Origin: Dichotomocladium elegans
Lineage: Eukaryota; Mucoromycota; Mucoromycetes; Mucorales; Lichtheimiaceae
Length of the DNA stretch: 64,000 nt
Direction: 5' to 3'
NCBI GenBank assembly: GCA_025716815.1
Contig: JAIXMN010000004.1
Location: 930,001-994,000, forward strand
Shown: positions 34,294-46,683 of the stretch, in pieces
How the letters are laid out: each line of letters starts with the position of its first letter
How positions within the stretch are numbered: position 1 is the stretch's first letter
The notes under the pieces: model-generated
What the model saw: only the letters and a program-made list of their open reading frames with translations
Told to the model about the DNA's origin: nothing
Databases searched by the model: none
Translations under genes and position numbers: made by a program

Positions 34294-36548
34294 CTAAGAT
34301 TCCGCTAAACCTTCCGTTTGTTCGAAATACGACTCCCAAAGCGCAACGATCTGTCAACATCCATTCGTGAGCTGAGGGAGCAGATCATAGACCTTTCCCC
34401 CCCCCTTTGTTTTTACCTGTTTCTGATGCTCAATCATACTACCCAGAAATTGTTCCACACTGTCCCGGAAATCTTCCACCTTTTCGTTGTCGAACCGGTC
34501 AAGCTCACTCTTTATCAGCCTCGAGATATCTTCAAATTCGCGATGGTGTTCTTCCATGCGTTGCTTTGCCTGTCATTGCTTCCGTTCGTAATTCTCATCG
34601 AGGGACTCACACACACACACACACACACCGTGCAATAAAGATCGCTTGCGGGAGAGAACTTTTACCTCATGAATGTCCTGTTGTGCGCCTACTAACCGCT
34701 CTGTCTTTGCACTTTTGGATTGGGCGTTGTTGTGGAGCCGATCATACACCGCCTGCTTTTTTTGCAGTTCCGACTCGGCTTGTTGGTAGGCTTGATACGC
34801 CTTGATCCGAGCGTTGAAGGATACCTAAACCACACACATACACACTCCTTCAGTCCTTATTCCTTCCCCCACCCCAAGTAAAGTGTTTCTTGTTTACCCT
34901 GATCGATCCGATGATGCGGATATATTCATCAATGGTATGCTCGAGCGTAAGGACATCATGATGCGCCTGCTGCTCATGGATCTCCTTCATCCGTTTTTGG
35001 ATATCCGCAAGGACAATGAGATGCGTCGACAGGTCACGGTCTAACTCAGCCGACGCAAGGGGAATCATGCTCTCTCCGAATTCGGCAATGGCGCCACCAA
35101 GATCTACATGAAACGTTGTTGATAGGTTAAGGACGAAGTCTCCGGTCATTGTCTTGTCAACCTGCCCTTTCTTTGCTTCACAACACCCTCCACGCTCTTT
35201 AGTAATCCCTTGAGTTGGTTCTCAAGCCCGTCGAGCTGACTCCGTTTGGATGCAAACCACTCGTCGACCTCGACAAATTTGGAAAATGGACTGGTCGCTG
35301 CGTTGGTAATTGTCTCACCGAACGATCGCATCAGGCTGACCTTGGGCGTATCGGGTTCGGCTCGTTTCTGTCGTTTCTACAGTGCATACCCCCACCAAAC
35401 CCCTTCAATGCATCAGGGATTGTCCCTACCGCGTTTGTTGCCTAACTATATGGGGGGGGTGTTCTCTTCACCTCGATATTGAAAGATTCGCTCTCTAGAA
35501 ACACTTTGAGATCCGGATCACCATAAAGCATCGGATGCCGCACAATCTTCTGGAGACACCGTTCCAGTGCGATCCGCCGCGATTCGACAAATTCATCCTG
35601 AAACCGACCTATGCGGAATGATTGAGTTCTCCTGCCGTCTTATATCCCCCACCTGCACTCTCTCATGCTGACCGAGTGCATGCTTCTCCGGAACGGGCGG
35701 CACAATCACACCCGGATTGCCCAATGTGAGCTGATTGTATAGCCAGAGAAAGTCCCGATACCTTCGAGCCACCACAAACTCGGGTTGTCGAAATGCTGGT
35801 GAATTCGTCTAAAAAAAAAAAAAAACAGGAACGATCCCGTTAAACGTGCGTGTGCGCGCGCGCGTTCATTCAGACCACTTTTTGTGCCTTCTTCTGAGCT
35901 TACTTGCCTTGGTCTTGACCTTGTAAACAATGTGTGCATTGATTGCATCGCCCACCTTTTGCGGATCCTGCACGGCAACGTGAAAATACGGCCGGGATCC
36001 GCTTTCGGGTACACGGAGACTCTCAGACTAACAGGGTCAGCCCGGCAATTTGTTATTTGAATGCTATCGATTTATCCGTAGCGGTGTGTGCGTGTGCGCG
36101 TATATACATGCTCTCTCACGATTCATGCGCTTTCTTCCCCTCAACCGCAACCCCCCTTTTTTTTTTTTACCTGACTGTACTCTGATTCTTCTTCCTCTTC
36201 TTCTTCTTCCACCTCTGCCTCATAGACATTTTCCTGGACTTCCTCAGACAGGTCATCGTGTTCTTGATGACCATCTGCTGGTGGTGGCAGAGGCTTTGTT
36301 GATTCAAGGCGGAGTGACTCGAGGTCATTGACAATAGGGTCATTGGGTTGCGGTTGGTGCTCACTGCGGGTACTTTGGCTACTTCTTCGGCTGTTCGTCC
36401 GTACGCTCGTATCGTCATTATTATGCAAGTCCCTCTCGGCGGCAGCGCCGGCCGTTGTCGCAGACGGCGAAACAGCATCTGCAAATGGGTTTGCCTCTAA
36501 TGCACTGTCGTAGTCGAGGTCTGCATCATGCATACCAAAGTTGTTCAT
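34294..36548 (-). CDS. Sorting nexin of the VPS5/SNX1 type (PX-BAR)
   Basis: Nine exons (minus): 36548-36171, 36027-35908, 35808-35653, 35597-35472, 35376-35166, 35103-34898, 34824-34666, 34569-34417, 34350-34294; phases close to 521 residues. The order is an acidic disordered N-terminus, a PX domain (FHVAVQDPQKVGDAI...ARRYRDFLWLYNQLT...PPVPEKHALGQ) and a BAR region (SKFVEVDEWFASKR, SVEGVVKQRKDLGGAIAEFG, LTLEHTIDEYIRIIGSIR, SMIEHQKQIVALWESYFEQT). VPS5/SNX1 proteins bind PI3P and tubulate endosomes with retromer. Two introns need GC donors: GCAAGT (35907-35809) and GCAGGT (35165-35104). Without the latter the gene would look frameshifted. Confidence 0.88.
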
Positions 36549-37434
36549 TTGTGTATTTATGCCTGTCGCGTTGCTAATAATTGGGTAGGTGGAGGGAGAG
36601 AGAGAGGGGGGGGCGGTGCGCGCTGGGAACTGTCCGAGAGACAACTGTAAAAAAAAAAAAGGATCAACCCAAAAAGCTGGACACCCACCCGCTTATGTTA
36701 AAAATAAAAACGTTGCGTCACGGAATCACATCAAGATAAATCCATGCGTTTCCCATCGTTACTAGAGGCTTCTTTTGCATTGGCAATCGCCGGGGGGACG
36801 ACGGTGACCAAGCATTACAGTATTGGAGGGTTAGCGAAAAACTGCGGCGCTCGTCGGCTCGATATACATCTACATGTAAAAGAAAGAAAAGGGAAAGCCA
36901 CTATGCCAGCTGATCCATCTACGCTGGGACACACACACACACGCACGCGCGCGCACGAGCTCCCTTCTGTTGGCCATGATCCAAATCCTCCTTTTGTATG
37001 TATGTGTTTGCAGCACAAATGGGAAAGAATGACAGGACCAGCAAGGTTGTTGTGCTGGATTGCTTCTTCGTTACATAACGACTCCAATAAAACGCTTATG
37101 CAGTTCAATAAATGATGAAATGGGAGGCAGGAAGGGGGCAAAGTACAGAGCCTCCCATTAGCAGCATGGATGGAGGGAAAGGACATAAAGTTTAACGAGG
37201 AGCGCGCCATCCATGACCCACAGTCGTGGCTTTACTTTCCAGGAAACACTGTATTATACTCTTAAAAATGGGAATTATCGCAAGTTGTAAAATGGAAGGA
37301 TGGGGGAAGAGGAGTGATTTGGGAAGGTGAGAAAGGAGGAAAATATGTTCTGAAAGTGCCTTGGTCCGTTTCTTTTTTTGTTGTTGTTGTTGCGTTTGGT
37401 GTTATCAATGGCAAATTGTGGACAAACAATCCAT
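36549..37434. other. Spacer between VPS5 start and beta-tubulin stop
   Basis: Promoter of the VPS5 gene plus the 3' flank of beta-tubulin. There is an A12 run at 36649-36660 and an AC/GC alternating tract at 36931-36956. Nothing coding seen. Confidence 0.45.
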
Positions 37435-39113
37435 CTACTCATCATCAAGAACAGCCTCCTCCTCTTCAAGGTATTCTTCATCCTCGACAAGGTCCTCATC
37501 AGCAGTGGCTTCCTGGTATTGCTGGTACTCGGAAACAAGATCGTTCATGTTGGACTCGGCCTCGGTGAACTCCATCTCGTCCATACCCTCACCCGTGTAC
37601 CAGTGCAAGAAAGCCTTGCGACGGAACATGGCGGTGAACTGCTCGTTGACGCGCTTGAACAACTCCTGGATGGCTGTGCTGTTGCCGATGAAGGTACCGG
37701 ACATCTTGAGGCCAACAGGAGGAATGTCGCAAAGCGAGGTCTTGACACTGTTGGGGATCCACTCAACAAAATAGGAAGAGTTCTTCTGCTGAACAGCCAG
37801 CATCTGGTTCTCGACCTCCTTCGTGGACAAACGACCACGGAAGATGGTGGCGACGGTCAAGTAGCGGCCGTGGCGAGGATCAGAGGCAGCCATCATGTTG
37901 CGGGCATCGAACATCTGGGCCGTCAGCTCAGGGACGCTGAGATTGCGGTACTGCTGTGAGTTGAAGGCAGTCAAGGGAGCGAAACCGACCATGAAGAAGT
38001 GAAGACGAGGGAATGGCACTGCGATTTTTTTGTTTGTTTGTTAGCGAATTCCCCGCACAGCAAAGGCGTGTGTAGTGCACCAGGGAGAAACCCACTTACC
38101 CATGTTCACAAAGAGCTTGCGGAGATCCGAATTGAGCTGACCAGGGAAACGCAAGGAGGTGGACACACCCGACATGACGGCAGACACGAGCTGGTTGAGC
38201 TCACCGTAGCCAGGGTTGGAAAGCTTCAGAGTGCGGAAGCAGATATCGTACAAGGCCTCGTTATCAATGCAGAAGGTGGCATCGCAGTTCTCAACGAGCT
38301 GGTGCACCGAGAGGACCGCGTTGTAGGGCTCGACGACGGTGTCCGAAACTTTAGGTGATGGCACAACGGAGTATGTGCAGAGCATGCGGTCGGGGTACTC
38401 CTCGCGAATCTTGGAGAGCAAGAGCGAGCCCATGCCGGAGCCGGTACCACCACCGAGCGAGTGCGCAAGCTGGAAGCCCTGGAGACAGTCGGTGTGTTCG
38501 GCCTCCTTGCGGACAATGTCAAGGACAGTCTCGACGAGTTCGGCACCCTCGGTGTAGTAGCCCTTGGCCCACGAGTTACCAGCGCCAGACTGGGCAGACG
38601 CAAAGTTGTCGGGGCGGAAGAGCTTGCCATAGCCGCTGCCACGGATGGCATCCATCGTAGCGGGCTCAAGATCGACCAAGACAGCTCTGTAATTGGCTCA
38701 CATGAGCAATACAAGTAAAGCGAGAAAGATGGGTGCCTGTTTACCTGGGGACGAACTTGCCCTCTGAGCCTTCATTGTAGTAGACGTTGATGCGCTCCAA
38801 CTGGAGATCGTTGTCGCCAGCGTAAGCACCGGTGGTGTCGATGCCGTGCTCCTGGGAAATAGTTTCCCAGAACTTTTGACCAATCTACACAGAGATAACA
38901 AAAACAAACAGGGCCAGGCACACCCGCGTACGCGTTCCTCAGTCAGTCTTCGGCATCTTCACCTCGCTCCGACAACCAGTTTGATACCTACTTGATTGCC
39001 GCACTGGCCTGAAAGAAACAGAGTAGGAGGACAACAAAGACGAGTCAGTCGATTATCATCTTGCTCTGTCCATCGTCTCACTTACCAGCCTGAACGTGAA
39101 TGATTTCTCTCAT
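37435..39113 (-). CDS. Beta-tubulin
   Basis: Exons (minus) 39113-39086, 39008-38992 (17 nt), 38884-38745, 38686-38100, 38018-37435; 451 residues. MREI autoregulatory N-terminus, [21 protein letters not shown] loop [48 protein letters not shown] and an acidic tail ([13 protein letters not shown]). By alignment to the standard numbering, residue 198 is Ala (GCC at 38278-38280, [10 protein letters not shown]) rather than Glu, residue 167 is Tyr (TAC at 38371-38373, CTYSVVPS) rather than Phe, and Phe200 is present. Changes at 167 and 198 are known from benzimidazole-resistant fungi. Confidence 0.96.
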
Positions 39114-40992
39114 GATGAAAAGACAGAAGCTAAGATGAACAAAAGAGTGGGCGTGAGTAAGAAGAAGATGAAGGTGTCAAGCTAGACACTTACTGTTTGA
39201 GATGGGAAGGGTGATGAGAAAGGAAAAGAGAGGAGCAAAGAGTTGTTTGTTGGCGTGCACTCCACCAGTCAACTATTGTCGGGGCAGGTCCACGTGCGTT
39301 CCATCCGAATTTGGTGGCCTAGGCCACAGCGTATACTTGTCCCACTGCAGCAAAACAACCAGGCCCATTCCACCCACACCCAATGATTTGCCCTTCTCCA
39401 GGACGAGGGCGGATACTGCTACCACCGCCGCCCCTCGTCTACGCTTATCACCTCACAGTACAGATCTGCCCTCCTCCTCCTCCTTCCTCCAAAACACCCC
39501 CCTTTCTTTTTCTTTTTCTCTTTCTCCTGGGGTGATGGTTCCTTCCTTCTTCATCCCTCGCCTTCAATCTCTATCCGTTTCCCGGTTCTTTTCCCTGCCT
39601 ACGCATCCCCCCTTCACGTCGCTCCACATCATTTGTCTTTGATCACACCAAATAGAAAACCTTTTTTTGCTTTAGACATAAAAGTGCTGCGACCATGTGT
39701 AACTGGAGCTCGTTGTAGGCGCGTGCACTTGCCATATTTTGCTACGTGATCGCTGTCATCTTCTTTATATAGCAACCCTTTGTATTGTTGCACATCGATA
39801 TTCGGCCGAGCTCTATACAGTGGCACGACGAAAAAAAACATGGCCAGTGACAAGCGGATGCAGTGGAAAAGGGGGGTGGTGGTATGTTGTGTGTTTAAAA
39901 AAAAAGTGAAGTGAGAAATCCAAAAAAAGAGGCCATTTTCTGATGCACCTACTCCGACAGTTTGCAACACATACACACACACGCTCTCTCTGTCTTCCTC
40001 CTCCCCCCCCCAACCACCATCACCCCTTTTCCGTTTCCTCCTCAACATCTCCTGAGTACATCTTCAGTTCCATAATCCCCCTTGTCTCCATTCTTATCAG
40101 CGGGATAAACACTATCATATATTCAGACACTGGTGGTGGAATGGCTCATTTTCTTTCTCGTTATTGTTATGAAGAATTACTTTGCACGAGAAAAAAAAAA
40201 GTCGGACTCTCTATCTCTCTCTCTCTCTCTTTCGTTGCATAAAGGTGCTGTGTGTGTGTGTGTGCATGTGCGTACGTGTGTGTCACCGCTCATCTAGAGC
40301 ATGCAGCAACCGTCTCTTCTAATTAAGGTGGGGCTTTGTGATGCGGTGTTGCTACGTACGGGGCAACCCAAAACTTTCCTCGAGGGAAGCAAACCGACTT
40401 CCAAGTACCACCCAGTCAAATACCTCCTTTTTGGACAACTGCGTAACTCCTACCTGACTGGACCCACCCATCTTTCGTCCACAAAACACGGAGTATGCAG
40501 CCCCTCCACTCCCACTCCTACTCCAACCTTGCCGGCAAAGACCGGTGCCTAGAATAAAAAAATAATCCCGGGCGACGTACGTAGCTGAATCGAGTGATGT
40601 CTGTTATGAGATGCTTTCTATGGAATGGGGCAACCGTCTCGTACAGCGCTCGGCTTGGCCGATTCGCAATCCTCTAGCAAGGACTACACATGTAACAGTA
40701 GGAATCCCCGCCCCGTCGGCGTGCGAAAGCTATCACGAACCAGTCATTACGTACGAGCGGGCGTAAGTCAATGCCGTGTATCAGATATTGTGTCCCGTCC
40801 CTGTTGGCACCCTTTCTATAAAGACATTCCACATTGCATAAAGTCGGAATTGCCAAGGCACTCTACAGAGTTTAAAGGGAGCAAACAACAGTCCCTTGGT
40901 AGATTATCCTTTTGGTAGTGGCATGTCACGATATTTTATTCTGAAGAAGCCGGCTGTTCCGATGAAAATTCAGGGTCGTCAGCGGCAATACT
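39114..40992. other. 1.9-kb spacer
   Basis: Promoter of beta-tubulin (pyrimidine-rich on the minus strand) and sequence downstream of the CENP-I-like gene. Simple repeats: (CT)n at 40210-40229 and (TG)n at 40248-40262. No coding region I would defend. Confidence 0.45.
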
Positions 40993-43900
40993 TTACGATT
41001 TGTCTACTAACGACCCGATGCTGGTATATAACAAGTCGTTGATGCCTCGGAACCCCATTTCTTGCAGATACCCCAGGAATTGAATACGGTACTCTCTAAA
41101 TGAAAGCTGCCGGGATACGTCGCTAAGTACGCGTCTCCCATGATACATATCTATCATGACTATAGAGCCTTACCGTTATCCCCAGATCCTTCAATAAAGA
41201 AGGAGTCACTGGCCTGTTGTGCAATGTGGCATCGATGCCTTCTTCATCCAATATGCTCTGCATTATCAGGATATCAGATATACATCCGTACTTAAATTAG
41301 TTCGATTTGTACTTGCATTCAAGAAACGGTATGAGAATCCAGACAGAGATGCAGCATGGGTGAGGGAAAGCGCAAGCTCCAACGACTGATTGCGAGACTC
41401 CATGATGGCGTTATATGTATCGTAAATCCCTCTTATCAATCTCGGTGTCAGCCATCCGACTTTAGAGTTATTTTTCCCAATTCGCTTACGTCGACAGAGA
41501 GAATGGCAAGTACTCTGGATTTTCTCGTTTGTATAAAACATTAGACCACAGAGAGCTGCAGATATCCATCATGTACGTATTGAAATTATCCAGGTACTCT
41601 GACGAATGCGTAGCAAACCAGTCCCCCGTTTTGTTATCATTCTCCTCGAACGCCATCTTATACCGTGAAATAATACCGCAAATCCGTGATACTGCCATTC
41701 CTGACGATGAGAAGAAGCTGCGATATACGACCGGCGCAGCAGGAATGATAATTTCCGGAATGTTGTGATCTAAGGACATTGATGAAACGACTTCGAAGAA
41801 CGATAGCGTAGCATGTTGTAAAAGAGGATGATCTCCCTCAATCACTAGTCCAAGTGCACTAATTCGATCCACATGCTGAATGAACTGGTGCATAGTAGAG
41901 AAGTATTCAACGTTGAAATCGAGCCCTTTGAAAAGCCAAACCCTGTACACATATTGAACCCCTTTAGCGCAAAGAGAGCAACACCTATGCATATACGTAC
42001 ATATCATCCACATCGGAATCAAATGCCATGTCTTTCCTGCGCTGGCCGTGAGAATACCAGTCAACGAGAATAAAGTTCTTCACCCACTCGGTGTAGCAAA
42101 GAATTAGTCGCGCCTGCACAGTAACATGAGAATTCGTGCAGCATTTCTCATCAGCAGACGCTACGTACCTTCCATTTCACATCAGATATGCAAAATAGGC
42201 GATAGAGTGCCTTCAGGAATTCATCAAGTTCTGCATAGAGACACCAATCAGAGTTTAAAATCCATGTAACCCCTGAATTTCTACACTTACGCTCAAAAGC
42301 AAGCGGGCGGATGTAGGTCAACATCTCAAATATTTCATCGCAAAAGTCGAAGCCATTCCAGGTAGAAATGTATCTTGCCAGAAAACTTTCGACAGCGGGA
42401 AAATGAACCTAATAATCATGCGTTCAGATATTGGATTTGACCACCATCAATGCTTTATCACCCATACTCTGGACAGTCTTGCCATGGCAATTAGTTTGCT
42501 GAGAATATCTTGGAAGGATTTCCGGTACACATCGGAGCGTTGAGCCGGCGCGATGAGGCTAATGAGCGTGTCGCTCAGCCAGAGATTCAGTCGGGCGAGC
42601 GTGATTTCTGCTTTCATGGTGAGCATCGTTTACAGGCGCGATGATGATATTATTTACCGTTCGAATCGCAAATGACAAGATGCTGCAGAAGTCTGTTGCC
42701 CAGTATAGATGCTATCTGGTCAGGTAATTCCAATCGATCAATGCTCTCAGCAAGCTGGACAACGGTATGGATATCACTGATAGTAGTACTGTCCTGAATA
42801 GCAAGGTGCAGCATGTTAGATTTTACACCATTTGATAAATCAGTGCGATGATACTTACCAGACTGCGCGCTATATTCTGCGAACTTGGGATAGCAGCCGC
42901 CATATTTAAATTCACTCGTCGTTTTTTCTGAGAACTGTTAGGAAATTATACTATCATTATCGATCCTATTACTTACTATTGTACTATCCTCCATATCTGG
43001 CCGGCGTGTAATTTCGGTCTGGATCTCCTCGGTTTCCCAGTCAGACTGGATCTTTTTAATGGTATTCCTCATTTCAGGATTAGGAATCTGGAGGTAATAC
43101 GCATACTGGTAAGTGCCATATCTGACGTCTCGTTCTGCTTATGCAATGACATACGCTGAAATGCCATTTTCTTCGGGAAGGCTTCTTTGGTAGAGTAATG
43201 GACGGATCATAAGTTGCATAGACCGTTAGCAAGGCATAGATGCTGGTGTCTTCTCCGGATTTCTCATATAAATGCAATCTACACCGACGTTAATTTATTG
43301 CCTCGGTCGTTTTTTATTAACCTACAGCTTTGCGACACGATATGGTCTAACGTGGGCTCGCTTAGTCATATAGTAAAGCAGATGACAAATCTGAGGCCTG
43401 TGATCGATGTCAGTTTCATAATGACTTCCCAAACGCATTAAACGCACCTCAGAGTTTCCATAGTGAGATAATGGAATAATACCGGGTAAAATTTAGAAAT
43501 GTCTTCGACCGAATCAACATAGTCGTAGATGACAAGAACCCAGTTGAGCAAAGAAGCCTATCCCACGCTATATAAGAGCTCCTTTTCTTCTTCTATAAGC
43601 CAATCACTCTATTACCATCAGTTTTGGTGAGAATTCACGATCCGAAAGCTTCCCAAAAATCTGAACAATGCATTTGCTCGGCACTCTCTCTCGTGGTAGC
43701 AGACATGATATGACGCTGTTTGCAAAGTTCATTGCTAAAGAGCCCGTTACGATTCAGTTCCTTGCTATCTAGTTCGTCATTGAACTGCTTACCGCATTTC
43801 TGGCTTGTTGCAAGGTCGAGGAGCACCTTAAGCTGATCTTCGTTTAACCCATATGTATTGATGATTTTTTTGAGAGTGTCGAAATCCTGTCGGAATGTCC

Positions 43901-44215
43901 GTAATAATGTGCTTTTCGGTAAAACTAATTCAGGTGTGTAGTGAGAGAGTGAGAGAGAATTAGTCCGTTTGCGATGAGTACGTTGTAGATCATTGATCAG
44001 GTACAGCTGCTGTAATTATTCAACTCCTTTTGCAGGAACAGATCAACGTTGGTGATGTTCACGTCGTCTACTGTAATAGCTGCAATTAAATGCTCGTCTT
44101 GGGATCGGTGGACTGATATCTCATCCTCAAGGATAGCTATTTCAGATAGGTCGTGAGGATGTTGTTCATGAACAAGTTATCGTGAACATTACAGACATTT
44201 TGATTCAGACATGGT
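40993..44215 (-). CDS. CENP-I / Mis6-like inner kinetochore protein (exons approximate)
   Basis: A multi-exon gene on the minus strand with many small introns that I did not resolve fully. Recognisable blocks in order: MSESKCL start near 44215; LKKIINTYGLNEDQLKVLLD (43.8 kb); LYEKSGEDTSIYALLTVYAT with PKKPSRRKWHF (43.1-43.3 kb); FKGLDFNVEYFSTMHQFIQH, LLQHATLSFFEVVSSM, IIIPAAPVVYRSFFSSSGMA and EYLDNFNTYMMDICSSLW (41.5-42.0 kb); and a C-terminus YRIQFLGYLQEMGFRGINDL ending at 40993. The 'yR..fL..l...g..GI...l' ending and the helical repeats fit CENP-I, the constitutive centromere component. The assignment is from memory of the family, so it is moderate. Confidence 0.62.
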
Positions 44216-45150
44216 AAAACGCGGAGTAAAAGCGACGTGAACTGTAAACGCGGGCGCGGTTCGCAAAAAAAGTTTATAGTAGATCCCCGCTTTGCAGCTG
44301 TATCATTTCGCATATGGGTGTACGTTTAGCATGCGCTTCTAAGTGAGCTCTACGTCCTTGTTACTATATATCTTCTCCGGGGTTCCATATTGCATAAGTG
44401 GCATGGATAAAGAAAGTGGTATTTATGCTTTGACGTGATGCTATTTACTCTTTTCATCATTGAAAAAATATATACGTAGTGAGAGCATCATTGTCCGCTG
44501 AAGCATGATTTGTGTCAAAGAAGGACACATCACAGCGAACAACGCCTTTTAATACGATAGGACCCCATTTCAAAAGGACACTACTATACACACGTGCAAG
44601 AATTGCCGCTCAGTCCACCTGAGCGTAGTCCGTGCATAATTACTCCCCCTTTCACTTTCTCCTTCCGTAGCCATTGCATAAAGATTGTGTACCAGCATTA
44701 GTTTTAAAATGTGAACCTTGTTTATAAACAATAGCGATACCTACTAATGTGGGAATTGAATGCAATGTTGATAAACAATGTGCGTGTCTTTATCTATTCC
44801 GCCCTTGCCCTTCAGCATGAACTCTTTTATAAAGCCATTGGAAAAGTTGCATGTGTCCATGTGTAGGGGGAGGGAATATTTCTAGTTCAAAATACCTTGT
44901 TTGTTCGTCTCGAGATATCAATCGCAGGCTGACGCTCAATCCTTACGCTCGCACTTGGGTACCTTCAGATTCATACATAACCACACAGAGAGATTCAAAC
45001 ACAGAGAAGTCGTATGTGCGTATGTGTGCGCAAAAGAGAAATGAACGAACAAACGAACCAAGAATACGTGCGTAGGAAAAAAAAAAAAAACGAAAAGGTA
45101 TCCTGGGCTGTGTATCTTCGACTTGCCACCCGAGGTCATAACGCCTCCTC
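44216..45150. other. Spacer upstream of the CENP-I-like gene and membrane protein 1
   Basis: Divergent promoter space. AT-rich with an A14 run near 45077-45090. Nothing coding seen. Confidence 0.4.
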
Positions 45151-45792
45151 ATGAACGAATCTTTCGCCAACGAATCCTTCTCTGCTTCCGGCAACAATCC
45201 GCAATCAACTTCAGCCAGGGCGCCTCTATCTACTTTAATTGTTTTTGGTGTACAGCTACCGGCAATGGCGATCGGGATAGCTGTGGTGTGCATTCTGTTC
45301 TGTTTGACATTTGCCGTTGGGACGGTCCTTTTTTATCGGCGGAAGAAGCAGCGGCAACGGACCGCTTGCGGTGTCGGCACTTACGACGGCAATCAAGGAC
45401 GCCGGCCCAGTTTCAAAGAGCGCATGAAAGATCGTCTCCGGCCTTGGAAAAGGTCTGGTGAGGTCCCAGAACCACCCCCTATAGACGATCTCGTCTTCTC
45501 AACCATTCAACAGCTGCCTCCAACACCACACCCACTCTTCTTACATCCCTATTCTAGATACACCACAATGGAGAGCAGTAATAGCGTCCACGATCCTTGC
45601 TCGTGCGCTCGAACGTCAACCGCTGCTCCTCGCACAACCGAAGACCGCCTAATCCTTCAATCCCTTGCACGACAACGGGAATTTGACAGGGCAGGCTATT
45701 TTGTAAAGCCACAAGTCAGCTCTTCCGTTTCAGACCAACTTGAAGAAGCCATGCTCCAGCATCACTCTAGGTCTACCTATCATGTCTGGTAA
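45151..45792 (+). CDS. Orphan single-pass membrane protein 1
   Basis: An intact single-exon ORF of 213 residues. A short Ser/Asn-rich N-terminus is followed by one strong hydrophobic helix (about residues 29-58: VQLPAMAIGIAVVCILFCLT...VGTVLFY), then a stop-transfer run RRKKQRQR and a cytosol-like tail with GRRPSFKERMKDRLRPWKR and PPTPHPLF. There is no cleavable signal peptide, so the topology is probably N-out, C-in. I do not recognise a family. It is convergent with a second single-pass protein 190 nt away. Confidence 0.6.
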   Translation: MNESFANESFSASGNNPQSTSARAPLSTLIVFGVQLPAMAIGIAVVCILFCLTFAVGTVLFYRRKKQRQRTACGVGTYDGNQGRRPSFKERMKDRLRPWKRSGEVPEPPPIDDLVFSTIQQLPPTPHPLFLHPYSRYTTMESSNSVHDPCSCARTSTAAPRTTEDRLILQSLARQREFDRAGYFVKPQVSSSVSDQLEEAMLQHHSRSTYHVW

Positions 45793-45975
45793 TGTTCCAC
45801 GCAAGCTATCATAAAGTACTGTATCCATGCACCCCTTTCCAACTCCCACCATGTAAATTGATTCTTTGGGTACTTTCTCCCTTTCTCTTCCTCTCTTTCT
45901 CTCCCATGGACGGCCCGCGTCGTTTATATATACACACACAGATATATATATATATATTTATATATATTATTATTA

Positions 45976-46391
45976 TCACCTTTTCTCGTCTTGCAAAGAA
46001 AAGACCATTTTCTCGTTGTTGCGTTGCTGAATCTCGGTGATGAGGGCTTCCATATAATTGCCATGACTATATCGGCAGTATCCCATTGCAACACTCCATT
46101 GCCACATGAGTCGCCGCCGCCGTTTCTTGTTATTATACATCCACTGTCTCTTTTTCTGCCGCTGGCGTATACATTGTTGGGATCGACGAAGAGTGAAGGG
46201 CGGTGGGCGGATGGAGGAGAGCGTGGATGCACTGCACGAAAAGGAGAATGACTGGCGTTGCTCAATCATGGCTGCGCTTGAACGTGGCCGGTCATATATG
46301 CCGAGACCAATATCTGATCCACACACTATGGTGGTCATGCTCGGAAAAGTGAGAGGTCTTTCTTTAACCGGCGAGTGTAATCGGTATCGCT

Positions 46392-46426
<35 letters not shown>

Positions 46427-46683
46427 TGAAATGCCATCATTCGTTCCCAACGAAGCCGAAGCTTTCCACGCTCAAACCATAGAGCCCGTTTCCGTCGCTG
46501 TCGGTAATGCCAGTAGATGTATCGAAACATGTAGATGAGGCTATAAAATCCAGAGAGACAAATGACGACGACGGGCATATAGTGACTGTATGCCGCATAT
46601 TGATCAATCCTGGCGTGTGGAACGGTCGACGTCGATGTAGGTAAGACTGTGGGCGCCATGTTGAGGTTGATATGCTCATACAA
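45976..46683 (-). CDS. Orphan single-pass membrane protein 2 with polyQ
   Basis: An intact single-exon ORF of 235 residues. The hydrophobic helix is at about residues 35-56 (YMPVVVICLSGFYSLIYMFR), directly followed by a strongly basic run (HYRQRRKRALWF). A 13-Gln tract follows (46391-46429), then a Ser/Arg-rich tail containing NNKKRRRR. It has the same plan as the convergent neighbour (short lumenal end, one helix, basic stop-transfer, disordered tail) but no visible sequence similarity to it. Confidence 0.5.

Noticed and set aside
35104..35166. Apparent one-base frameshift in the VPS5 gene after VVKQRK
   Set aside because: A GC-AG intron (35165-35104) restores the frame and gives RKDLGGAIAEFGES, the expected family sequence.
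35377..35471. 12-nt micro-exon (35441-35430) in VPS5
   Set aside because: It is phase-compatible, but a single 95-nt intron explains the same junction more simply, so I did not include it.
37378..38718. Long plus-strand ORFs opposite beta-tubulin
   Set aside because: They are antisense shadows of the GC-rich tubulin coding exons.
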